Positions 20,015-29,218 of a DNA stretch of 64,000 nucleotides are shown one piece after another. The notes beneath the pieces were generated by a model. The model did not search any database and was not told where the DNA came from. It saw only the letters and a list, made by a program, of their open reading frames with translations. This stretch comes from Endomychus coccineus (lineage: Eukaryota; Arthropoda; Insecta; Coleoptera; Endomychidae): NCBI GenBank assembly GCA_958510875.1, contig OY294069.1:162563111-162627110 (forward strand), in the 5' to 3' direction. Position 1 is the stretch's first letter. The number at the start of each line of letters is the position of its first letter. The position numbers and the translations under genes were made by a program.

Positions 20015-20294
20015 CATAGAGATCATATAGTATAGAGGAGTAAAGCCCCGTCTTAACGCGAAAAGGTTTCTAAAACTTATCCGTTCTCCACTCCGCGGAT
20101 ATAAGGTGACGTTCGAGCGTTAACTATAGTTACACGCGGTCATCTAAGCGCGCGGTTGTAAGAGAGTAAGGGGAACGAGTTAAAATACTGCAGAGTGGGT
20201 TACGGATAACTCATCGCGTTAGATCAAACATGGTACGCAACGAATACATGGGCTATATAGGGGCCTTACTCCTCTATACTATATGATCTCTATG
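20015..20294. mobile_element. CATAGAG-family TIR element, 280-bp copy
   Basis: Inverted ends CATAGAGATCATATAGTATA and TATACTATATGATCTCTATG; homology continues into GAGGAGTAAAG/CTTTACTCCTC-type sequence. The flanks TTCAGAAT and GTCAGGAT match at 6 of 8 positions, consistent with an aged 8-bp duplication. It is a non-autonomous relative of 20684-21367. Confidence 0.75.
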
Positions 20295-20322
20295 GTCAGG
20301 ATTAGGCGCCATATCGTTCAAA

Positions 20323-20532
20323 CCATCGACATATACATATGGACTGCGCGTGGCAATGATAAGCGCGGCTAGTGCAGGCGAGAGAGAGGGAAAACGAAAA
20401 GGCCGGCTCGGGACGTAAACATACTAGCTACAGTACGCAGCGATAGAGCCGGCCTCTTCGTTTTCCCTCTCTCTCGCCTGCACTAGCCGCGCTTATCATT
20501 GCCACGCGCAGTCCATATGTATATGTCGATGG
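20323..20532. mobile_element. 210-bp palindromic MITE, copy 2 (6-bp TSD TTCAAA)
   Basis: Same family as 10413-10637. The ends are CCATCGACATATACATATGG and CCATATGTATATGTCGATGG, flanked by TTCAAA at 20317-20322 and 20533-20538. Compared with copy 1 it lacks about 15 bp near the centre (after CAGTACGCAGCG). The arms are nearly perfectly complementary. Confidence 0.88.
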
Positions 20533-20683
20533 TTCAAACACGGTCGTATATGTGCCAGAGAACATCCCTCGACTCATGCGTCACCCTTATGGTACTACGC
20601 AACAGATGACGCTTAGCGGACTCACTTCTCACATAGGAAACAGCCTCGAGTTTCAAGACCTGTATATACGATCGTGGGCCCAT

Positions 20684-21367
20684 CATAGAGATCATATAGC
20701 AAAGAGGAGTAAAGCGGGCCGTGATGCCACGCAGGGTTCGAATGAAATTTTCTCTATTAGCGGTCCCCACTCTTCTCGCTCAAGGTAACGTTCGCCATCA
20801 TCAATGTAAGCGGTTGGTGGAGAGTGTGAGGGGAGGGTAAAATACGAAGGTGTAGGTACCGCCACGGTCGTATATACATGTCTGGAAACTCTATGGTTGA
20901 CTTGAGTCTCTTACGGGTCGCCCAACTCGTAGTCCCTCGCTCAGCCACCAGCTAGCGCTTGGATCACGAAGTCGTAAAACGATTTCTATCCGGAATCGCA
21001 AGCATCCACTTTTTTCGCATTTCCTTATCTTTCGGCACTTTAAAAACAGAAGTTTCTTGCTTTACACTTTTGTACCCCGTTTTGCATTTCGGCACAATGC
21101 ACGGTTTCGTAATTTGTTTCTAAAAACGCAAGTATTCTTTGTGTAGACAAGTCAACTGACAGTTGTCAGAAAATACTCCTACGTGACGACTTTTGGTACT
21201 ACGGGCCAGTCGACGCTTAGCGGACTCACTGCTCACATAGGAAACAACCTCGAGTTTCCAGACCTGTGTATACGACCGTGGGTACCGCTAAGAAATTTGA
21301 CACGTCACGCACCGCTTATATACCTTAAACACAGGCTTTACTCCTCTATCCTAATATGATCTCTATG
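20684..21367. mobile_element. CATAGAG-family TIR element with a nested THAP element
   Basis: Ends CATAGAGATCATATAG and ATATGATCTCTATG; perfect 8-bp duplications GGGCCCAT at 20676-20683 and 21368-21375. An 8-bp duplication fits P or hAT superfamilies. The inner 20862-21281 is a later insertion of the THAP-family element B3. Confidence 0.85.
20862..21281. mobile_element. THAP-family element B3 (420 bp)
   Basis: TIRs CCACGGTCGTATATACATG and CCTGTGTATACGACCGTGG with 6-bp duplications GTACCG at 20856-20861 and 21282-21287. The interior keeps the minus-strand THAP fragment (TKPCIVPKCKTGYKSVKQ and onward) seen in B1, so both derive from one autonomous parent by internal deletion. Confidence 0.85.
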
Positions 21368-21595
21368 GGGCCCATCCCATTAGAAACCAAAAACATCGAT
21401 ACTATCGAAAAATATTATATCGATGTAACCATCGAAAGAAGAAAGTCAAAGTGTCAACGGAATTCCTACTCTCTGCTGAATTGTCTCTTCAAGCCCTTGA
21501 AGATAACCTAAAATCCAATCAATGCTATTTACATGTCTCAATTTTTGAGGCGTGTAATATGAATCCAAAGTTTGGGGCCCTATCTTGATTTTACA

Positions 21596-22250
21596 ATGAT
21601 TTTTAAGACATTTCCATCCAAACTATTGCATACAGTTTTATATAGATCAAGTATTCATAACGTATGTATTATTTGTCATAATTACATAATAGATTTTTGT
21701 GTATTTCATCACATTCTAGACCATTTTACGTAAAAGTACCAGAGTGGAAGAGGCATTATTCATCAAAAGCAATGAGGTATCAGTTATCACCTTGTCTGAA
21801 GAAGAAGATGTCGACATTATAGGACCGCCTGATCATCTTTCAAATTTAAGGCCTATCATTCGAAAGAGAATAGCCAATGAAACCAAAATACAAGAGAAAT
21901 TAAGATTAATGCAAGATGAAACACATCATTGGAATCAAGATTTTTGGAGTAAACACAATTCCAAATTTATCCAGGTAAATTTCTTTGATGTTAAGTCCAT
22001 AATTCAACCATCAATACAAAAAATTATAAATTTGCAGCAAAAGCAACAATTTATTGATAGTAACCAGATTTATGGAGAAGAAAAACGACAGCTAACAGCA
22101 GAAGAAATGAGTAAATTTTACAAAATGTTTTTAGATCAAAACTGGACATTGCACGTGAAATATAATGCAGAATGGTATAAGCGAAACTTCAGTCTCCTAT
22201 TCTTAGCATTCTGTGTTAATGTAGAAAAAGTTATAGTCAAAGTAATTTAA
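21596..22250 (+). CDS. COA8: COA8/APOPT1, cytochrome c oxidase assembly factor 8
   Basis: Exons are 21596-21661, 21720-21974 and 22038-22250 (177 residues), with short GT-AG introns of 58 and 63 bp. Exon 1 is exactly a mitochondrial presequence: MIFKTFPSKLLHTVLYRSSI, rich in Lys/Arg and Ser and without acids. The mature part has the family blocks DIIGPPDHLSNLRP, HHWNQDFWSKHNSKF, TAEEMSKFYKMFLDQN and YNAEWYKRNFSLLF, aligning along the length of human COA8. It acts in the mitochondrial matrix in complex IV biogenesis. Intron 2 is a multiple of 3 with no stop, so a retained-intron form would add 21 residues. The exon 1 start is the ATG just before the presequence. Confidence 0.92.
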
Positions 22251-22462
22251 ATAGGTAAGATTAATTATTGTATCATACCCCATATTCATATCCAAAAGAT
22301 AGATATTCAAATTTGAAGTAACTAGGAAAATTATTTAAGAACTAAATGAATATTTTTGTAGCTCATGGTAATGATTTGATTAGGTTGATCTCAGTAACAT
22401 TAGCTTCTTCAGTTCTTCATTAATTCATGAAATTGTGATTCTAACTTTGGTCACACTTTATA

Positions 22463-22468
22463 AATAAA
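22463..22468 (+). terminator. Candidate COA8 polyadenylation signal
   Basis: AATAAA 213 bp after the COA8 stop, with a second CAATAAAG just after it. Plausible by position only. Confidence 0.4.
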
Positions 22469-22964
22469 CAATAAAGTAGTGCTCTAGTGCAGCTTCTTTG
22501 ACTTTTAGAGTTAAGTTTGTCTTAGCATATTAGATTCTAGTTCTATGCTTATTCGGATTGGGGCCACAATAAACTTATACAGAGAGTTATATAATACTTC
22601 CATGTATAGAATATTGTGAATACTGTAAAATCATTTCGCGACGCCACTGATCGATCGGCAATGTTCGGAAATTTTTGCAGCCTACTTTGGCAGCCAGCTT
22701 CACGTTGCTTGCTGTGACTCTAGTAAACCATAGACTTGTAGATTAGCAATCCAATTTATGAATTGCGTCATCTGTAGCATAGAACTGGGTTGAGGTGGGA
22801 AACGGTAAAGCAACAATTTGATTCGAATTTGCAAACGTGAAAATTAAATCAGCATGTTACCAATATCCATTATGTTCTTGTTTTAAATCAATGTAGGCTT
22901 TTGTCACTTCATATACTTGATAATAAAGTAGTGAAAACACAATGTCAAAATAGTTTTATTATAA
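22469..22964. other. Spacer between COA8 and ribophorin-like gene
   Basis: No exon seen. A GC-richer stretch at 22625-22740 (CATTTCGCGACGCCACTGAT) could belong to the promoter or 5' UTR of the downstream gene. Confidence 0.4.
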
Positions 22965-25900
22965 ATGAAGCAATTTTTACTAGTCATGATTAATAATATT
23001 ATGTTAAAAGTGTGCATAATAATTGTGATATTGTGTTCATCGATTACAGGAGATAGAAGTATTAGAAATTTAAATGTTGAAACTTTGGTTGATATTTCTA
23101 GCTTCATAGTAAAAGACAAACATAAAATAAATTTCATCAACATTGGTAATGATATGGTTAACAGCTATATTTTTGACATGCAAGAGAGTGAACCGTATGT
23201 TATTAAATTTTACAATAATAATCAATCAAAACTGTCATATAAAACCAAGAATATTGGCAAGGCAACCAGATATGTTGTTACTTTGGATCAACCAGTTCAC
23301 CCAGAGAAAGAGTATGTCCTTCGAGTGTCTTCAGTTTATAGTAGAAAAATTGTGCCAGGTGTTAAGACGAGCAAGTTTAATGAAAAGCATGATTTTTTGT
23401 GGAAAGGAAATATACAGTTCTATTCGCCTTATGAGACTGAGGCTTCTAAATTTGTATTTTTATCTGATCATCATTTTAATAGAAACTTGGAGGTATCAGT
23501 TATGTTCCAAGCAGCAATCAAGGATATGCATATCTACTATTTTCGGAATATTAAACCATTTTCTTATAAAGAAATGCAAATAAGATTCACTAGTGATGTT
23601 CCCTTGTTGATTATCAAAAAATTGAACCGGAAGATAGTTGTATCCCATTATGGAAAAATACTCATTCAAGATAACGTTGTCCTTGAGAATGCAGGTAAAA
23701 ATATTGTTTATGAAATTGTAATTGTTCATGTGAAAATTATACTCCTTAAGTTACATAACTGTAATTTTTTCAAAGCTTTCATCATTTCAACAATTATTGT
23801 GCCTTTTAAACATTTTTCATATGTTTATGACAATGAAACAGTTACCTCCATCTAATGCCTGAAATTTTGTTAAATTTGGCATGGTTAGAGAAACGCAATT
23901 ATTATCCCTTAAGATTTCAAGGTAATTTTTCTCGACATAACATACCAATTTTCCACATTTCATACTGTCTGCATTTGAATTATTTTAACCTTTGTATGAT
24001 CTAATTATTAATGTAATTATAAACCAAATGCTATGACTATTCCAAATCTTTCATTTTCCTATACTTCCTAGAGATCAACTTTCTATCAAACTATTTAAAT
24101 GATAATATGATAAGCTATATTTATTTTTTCGATATTTAGCTCCAATTAAATTGCCTATTGTAGAAAATCACATCAGCCATTAATTTTTCTTGGTGCTGCA
24201 CCAGTATCCAACTCTGATTTACCTTCAGCGGTAAGCGCATGCACATGTGTTCCAAAATTTGTGCTTGTTTACAGGGCCGGATTTTTGAGTGGTGGGGGCC
24301 TGTGTGCACAAGTTTGGTGGGGCCCCTATGATAGACGGTAATATTAAATGCCACAAAATATTTTTACAATGCAAAGTTATAATGCAATTGTAATGTCATT
24401 TGAATAAAACTTTTCTGGAAGATTATATATATATTAACTATCGTTACAAAGGCACTTTTCGTCAAATTTTAATTAATTATTGCCACTCAAAAGCGGGAGA
24501 TCATTGAGACGTTTTTGGCTCATTATCATTTTTGTTGAAACCCAAAATTTGTTTCAAAATATTATACTTGGTGGGGGTCCATTCTTGGTGGGGGCCTGTG
24601 GGCGGCTGCACTCTCTGCCCACTCTTAAATCCGGGCCTGCTTGTTTATTTAGAGAGTCCAACTTTTAGCGAAAGTGCATCGTTATTTCTCTTCAATTAAT
24701 TTAAATTATATTAAATTGCTTATATATAAAATTCTCGAGAAATAGGTCACACTAGTACATATGCTTATTATTTTCGTCTTTACGTACGTTTCAGTCTCAC
24801 GACCATCATCAGAAGACTAATTGTATCACCACAAGGCGTCATTATCTCACTAGTTTCAATCAAAAATGCCCACGTCGCCGAAACAAACAGAAACACGAAC
24901 AATCGAAATTATAAGACATTTGTGTTTTAAATGTATAAATTAAGAATCCGCTGCTAAGCAATATTCTTACAAGCTCTATAAACATATCGAATCAGTCTGT
25001 AATACGATTAAAGAGCTGAACTAAAAATATAACGTTCGAGGATATATTTTTAGTACAGCTCTTTAATCGTATTACAGACTGTGATTCGATATGTTTATAG
25101 AGGTTATAAGAATATTTCTTAGCAGCGGATTCTTAATTTATATACTTAAAATATTAATGTGTTATAATTTCGATTGTTCATGTTTCTGTTCGTTTCGGTC
25201 ACTTGGTCATTTTTAATTGAAATTAGTGCGATAAGGACGCCTTGTGGTGATACATGCAGTTTTAAGAATTCATGTTTATACAGTTATACTTCTTCTTATG
25301 ATGGTCGTGAGACCGAAACGTAAGTAAAGACGAAAGTGTGACCTATTCCCCGAGAATTTTATATATAAATCATAACTGTGTCAAAAATCATTATTAATTA
25401 AATTGCTTATTGCTAGCACCTGGCTAATACAAAACATTCTTTATCTACCTGTTTCTTAAATACTACAATTACTTGAAGTATATATTTTTAACAATGTCCC
25501 AAAATTAACATATTTACATATGTATTTGAGCTATTTCAGATTAATTGTTACAGGTCCAAAGTTAGTGGGTCCATACGAAACTACACCATACCGCCAATAT
25601 TGGTTATATACACATTTACCAGCATCAGCAGAGTCCATAAAATTTTTTGATATTCTTGGGAACAACAGCAAAACAGAGCTAATTCTCAGTGATACCGAGA
25701 AAACTATAAAATTTGCACCAAGATATCCCATTCTTCAAGGGGGTTGGAGAACAGCTTACAGTCTTCAGTATTATGTACCAATATTTGAATATTTATTTAC
25801 TGATGAGGCTTATTTCTATTTACACATACATGCAGTGGATCACATACTTAACGACGTTGTACTCGAAGATGCCATGGTCAACATTTTATTACCGGATGGT

Positions 25901-26173
25901 GCCATGGTATCAGAATTGAAGTTACCAGATGGATTAAATAAAGTTAAGTCTGTTAGACAATATACAAGCTTGGGTTTTGCTGGAAGGCAAAGGATTCGTC
26001 TGATGGGTAGATCTCTATTAGAGGACCATATTGCCCCAGTTACCATTAAGTATTCTTATCCATGGTATAATTTATGGACCGCCCCATTGTTTTTTACAAT
26101 TATGCTGCAGTGTATTTTTCTGTTCATAATCTGTTGGAGACGTTTTGGTGTGTATATAACATTACCAAAATAA
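22965..26173 (+). CDS. Divergent ribophorin I (OST1/RPN1) paralogue, short C-terminus
   Basis: Two exons, 22965-23694 and 25554-26173, joined GCAG|GTAAAA to TTACAG|GTCC, give 449 residues. An N-terminal signal peptide (MLKVCIIIVILCSSITG) precedes a lumenal domain. That domain follows ribophorin I block by block: FYSPYETEASKFVF, VVSHYGKILIQDNVVLENAG, FAPRYPILQGGWRTAY, AVDHILNDVVLEDAMVNILL, then one transmembrane segment (LFFTIMLQCIFLFIICW). Ribophorin I is a subunit of the ER oligosaccharyltransferase for N-glycosylation. Differences: the usually invariant GPFSRYDYQR segment reads GPYETTPYRQY, and the protein stops just after the membrane, lacking the roughly 150-residue cytosolic tail. So this is probably a fast-evolving paralogue, not the main OST1; a further 3' exon cannot be excluded. 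Start: first in-frame ATG; the third Met also gives a good signal peptide. Confidence 0.85.
24272..24639. mobile_element. hAT-type MITE, 368 bp, perfect 8-bp TSD
   Basis: TIRs CAGGGCCGGATTTTTGAGTG and its near-complement CACTCTTAAATCCGGGCCTG; target duplication CTTGTTTA at 24264-24271 and 24640-24647. Subterminal GGTGGGGGCCTGTG occurs near both ends. Inserted in the intron of the ribophorin-like gene. Confidence 0.9.
24721..25368. mobile_element. Palindromic Penelope-like pseudo-LTR pair
   Basis: Arms of about 310 bp meet near 25035 and are inverted. Each holds the run AATCCGCTGCTAAGCAATAT (or its complement), the interior AAAGAGCTGAACTAAAAATA, a hammerhead region and the outer TATATA end. 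Same family as 13055-14026 and 57238. It lies in the intron of the ribophorin-like gene. Confidence 0.8.
24775..24818 (-). ncRNA. Hammerhead ribozyme, core intact
   Basis: On the complement: stem I AGTCTT/AAGACG (five pairs, outer A-G mismatch), CTGATGA, stem II GGTC-GTGA-GACT (one U-G wobble), GAAA, stem III ACG/CGT, cleavage after A. All core bases are kept. The opposite arm (about 25290-25330) has TTATGA for the core box and AAGT in stem III and is dead. Confidence 0.7.
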
Positions 26174-26419
26174 TTTGGTATTAGTCATGTTCCTATTTAT
26201 TTTTCAGTCAATCCAATACATTTATTGAGATTTAATTTCTTTTATTTTACCTTATTTTCAAATAATCAATACTTTTTGGTGCGATTATATTGTATTTGAA
26301 GCGGAATTCGTTGCGTGACGCCGCCAAAATGAAGGACAAGGCGTGTTAGTAGGAAGTTTCTCAGGATCACAGGTGTCTGAATTTATGTCGGACCCGACCC
26401 AACGAGTGTTAGCCAGAAT

Positions 26420-26535
26420 GCTCGAGTGTACATGCACTTTAATAATACATGTGTACAAGGGCAAGGAAAATCAATCGATTACAAAACAAACAACCTACCA
26501 ACCTAGTATTCTCAAAATATATAAAATTAGAAAAA
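26420..26535. repeat. Interspersed repeat shared with 63120-63265
   Basis: CGAGTGTACATGCACTT, AATAATACATGTGT and the following CAACCTAGTATT/CTAACCTAATATATT regions recur with moderate divergence at about 63120-63265, which has a roughly 30-bp insertion. No coding content. The surrounding spacer 26174-27180 has nothing else clear except a tRNA-like box near 27050. Confidence 0.55.
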
Positions 26536-26994
26536 CTAATCCATGAAAATTCCGATACGGTAAATAACTAAAGAGTATCAATATCGATTGTAATGGAAGT
26601 ATCTCTGATACCGATCCAGGAAACAAATAAAAAGCTTAAAGAACGATCCAGAAAAAACTATGCGAAACTTCAAACATCGTTTATTCTTAGAGACGTAAAC
26701 TTGTTTATACTTTATAGCGACTAAATTGCCTATGCCACAACCACCAATGCTAGTTGAATATTGAACTCGGTAACGGTATATCAAAAGTTAATTCGCTCGC
26801 CGTTAGGACACACGTCTATAACGCGCGCGCATCTTTTATGCCGGTATCTAGATCCTACCCTTTAGTTTCAAAAACAATTAAACTTAAGATGAACGTATGA
26901 ATAATTGATCTATGGCGGGACACTGAATCGCATATGCTTATCAATGATCTACCATCCTTTTAGAGGTTTATATTCGATAAAAATACAAGAATTT

Positions 26995-27068
26995 GACGGA
27001 ATCAGTAGGTAATTGTAAAGATGCTCGATTATACATCTCGGTAGGTTCGAATCCCACGTATGTTTAAA
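26995..27068 (+). other. tRNA-like sequence with a perfect B box
   Basis: GGTTCGAATCC (27045-27055), a perfect RNA polymerase III B box, is preceded at suitable distance by an A-box-like ATCAGTAGGTAATTG. The stem partners do not pair well, so this is more likely a tRNA pseudogene or SINE head than a tRNA gene. Confidence 0.4.
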
Positions 27069-27220
27069 ATTTTACGTTTATTCATCTTGATAATGGTATT
27101 TCAAATATTCTAATTCACTTTACATTTCTTAATTTACTTATACCCTTAGCCAAAGAAACTTTATACTTTTCATATATACCTATATAAAGATAGATTACAC
27201 AAGAACGTGCGCACTGTACT

Positions 27221-27826
27221 GTGTGTGCAAGAACTGCGACTCCGAGATCCCGCTTACCATGTTTCTATCATTTAACTCGGATCTCTTTGATCTTATTGGA
27301 CAAGAAAGGCCGAAGCATTCTTGGATTGCTTGAATTACCAGGCCCATTGGGGATGAGATCCGACAGGATCAAGGTTCACGGCACTTCCGTACCGTTCATG
27401 ATTCAAATCTTAAATGGGCGGGAGAACGCTGGGGGCAACCCTCATATGATACCAGGGGATTCCGTATGGTTTACCGAAGACAGTAAGACCGAAAAAAGTA
27501 CAGGTGCTGGAATAGTCGAGACAACGAACCGAGGAGAAATAATTTCTTTGAACCTAGGGACACTTTCGACAGAATTCCAAGCAAAAATAGTAGCAATTAC
27601 AACATGTGCTCGAATTAAGAGGGAGAGAGCCTATGAGAATAGATAAATCACAATCGTAGTGAGCAACCTAACAGTGCTTAAGGCACTGGAGTCATACACA
27701 ATCACCTCACAATGTGTATTCGATTGTGTAAATGAACTAACGGCACTAGTAAGAACCCCCAGAGTGACACTCGTATGGGAGTCTGAGGCAACCAGATGCG
27801 AAGGGACTGTGTATTTCACGAAATGA
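27221..27826 (+). mobile_element. Non-LTR retrotransposon RNase H-region fragment
   Basis: The frame reads KKGRSILGLLELPGPLGMRS, then a catalytic-like WFTEDSKTEKSTGAGIVE and STEFQAKIVAITTCARI, close to the copy at 33.6-34.4 kb on the other strand. The usual D-G-S-K motif is EDSK here. A stop breaks it before the next part (SNLTVLKALESYTITS). Confidence 0.7.
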
Positions 27827-28299
27827 TGAAAAAACTTGGAATAATTATTGGTTGCTTCAAGATGATGGCAACAATAGAAAAGCGTCCGCTATGTTGTGAT
27901 AAGACTTAATCTCAAGATTCAAGCAGAAATAGTCACTGCTGATCTATAATTATCATCAAGAAATAACAAAAAATTCTGAAATGTCATTCAGGAATGACGA
28001 TAGAAGATAAAATGTCACGTCAACCAATGAAAAACTAGATCGCTATAGGTATGTTGTCACTGCATTTGTTATAAAGTAAAAGTAGTTCTAATAATAGATT
28101 CCGATAGTATGTCACAACCTCACCTCGGACTGTTGTACATTGAAATTCGTATTTTAAACCTATCAAATAGTTCTTTATTTCTATATACATGAGGATCATA
28201 ATATTATACCGTAAAATATAATAGGCACTTAGATTCGTACGTAACTCTAAGTAGATATTTTGTGCTCGTTATGAGGAAAAAAGTGCTCGAGTTATGAGA

Positions 28300-28957
28300 A
28301 TGGACAAATACAATCATAGTGGGCAATCTAACAGTGCTTAAGGCACTGGAGTCATACACAATCACGTCACAATGTGTACTCGATTGTGTAAAGCAACTAA
28401 CGCCACTAGTAAAAAACCCCAATAGTGACAATCGTATGAGTCTGAGGAAATCAGACGTGAAGGGATTGAAACTGCCGTCGCACTCCTTAAAGCGGGGGCG
28501 GAAAATCCCTGATTGGACCAGAGCCAACATGTGGCATTTCTCATGCCACAGCAAAATCTGTAATCCAAAAATGACTCTAGACGAAGCACCGTGCCTATTG
28601 AAGGGAACTGCCCCGTATGTCGCACTCCAAGCGACTAATAGGAGATCTCTAGCAGCAACGAGTGAAAAATCTACCGACGTTCAGCAGACAAGAAATACGG
28701 AATCTTGTTGCATTCCTGACCGGACACTCCCCGTGCAACAAACATCTCTGCACGATGGGTCTGTAGATCAGTCTATATGCAGGGGTTGCGGCGTGGAAGA
28801 AGAGACTTCCATGTATGTGATTTGTCAGTGCACGGAATACATTGCAATGGGACTCCTTCTGGGAAGGAGAACCAACCTCACGGAGGAGGGGCTTTAGTCG
28901 CGCCTCCGAGGCGTCTATGCAAGATTTCCCCTCTTCTACGCAAAAAAAAATGTATTT
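28300..28957 (+). mobile_element. Second copy of the same non-LTR element, C-terminal half
   Basis: It starts again with the segment just seen at 27630-27760 (NLTVLKALESYTITSQCVLD). It continues through a GTAPYVALQATNRRSLA linker to the terminal finger CRGCGVEEETSMYVICQC. The repeated segment shows this is an independent truncated insertion, not a continuation of 27221-27826. Confidence 0.7.
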
Positions 28958-29097
28958 GACTCGTCAGTCCCACATGAGATTGGTCTGTCTTTCTTGTTTC
29001 TTGATGTAGGTTCCCTCTGATAGATTAATGAATTGACATAATATGTCGAGGAATTGTTTAAATGGATAGTCTATAACAAAAAATGTAAAAAATAAAG

Positions 29098-29103
29098 TTT
29101 ATT
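29098..29103 (-). terminator. Polyadenylation signal of cappuccino
   Basis: AATAAA on the complement, 116 bp beyond the stop codon of the minus-strand formin gene. Confidence 0.65.
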
Positions 29104-29218
29104 TAGACTGCAAACTTTAAAAACGGTAACAAATGTAATGTACAAATTAAAACTAACGAATATTTTACACGTAAATAAATTAGCTATTATTAGGAATACT
29201 ATGTATTTTGTGTGATAA

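Larger units (their letters stand above)
19906..20680. mobile_element. THAP-family element remnants carrying nested MITEs (B2)
   Basis: The left end is like B1 (ACCACGGTCGTATATACAGG) and the right end is ACCTGTATATACGATCGTGG. Between them lie the CATAGAG element 20015-20294 and the palindromic MITE 20323-20532. An extra left-end-like ACACGGTCGTATATGTG at about 20538 suggests two B-type copies have been combined. No clear target duplication remains. Confidence 0.6.

Noticed and set aside
23143..23583. 146-codon frame overlapping the ribophorin-like exon
   Set aside because: Shadow frame; the 22965-23694 frame has the signal peptide, homology and splice phase.
25277..25340. Right-arm hammerhead of the 24.7-25.4-kb palindrome
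   Set aside because: Core box reads TTATGA and stem III is AAGT; not listed as a ribozyme because essential bases are lost.
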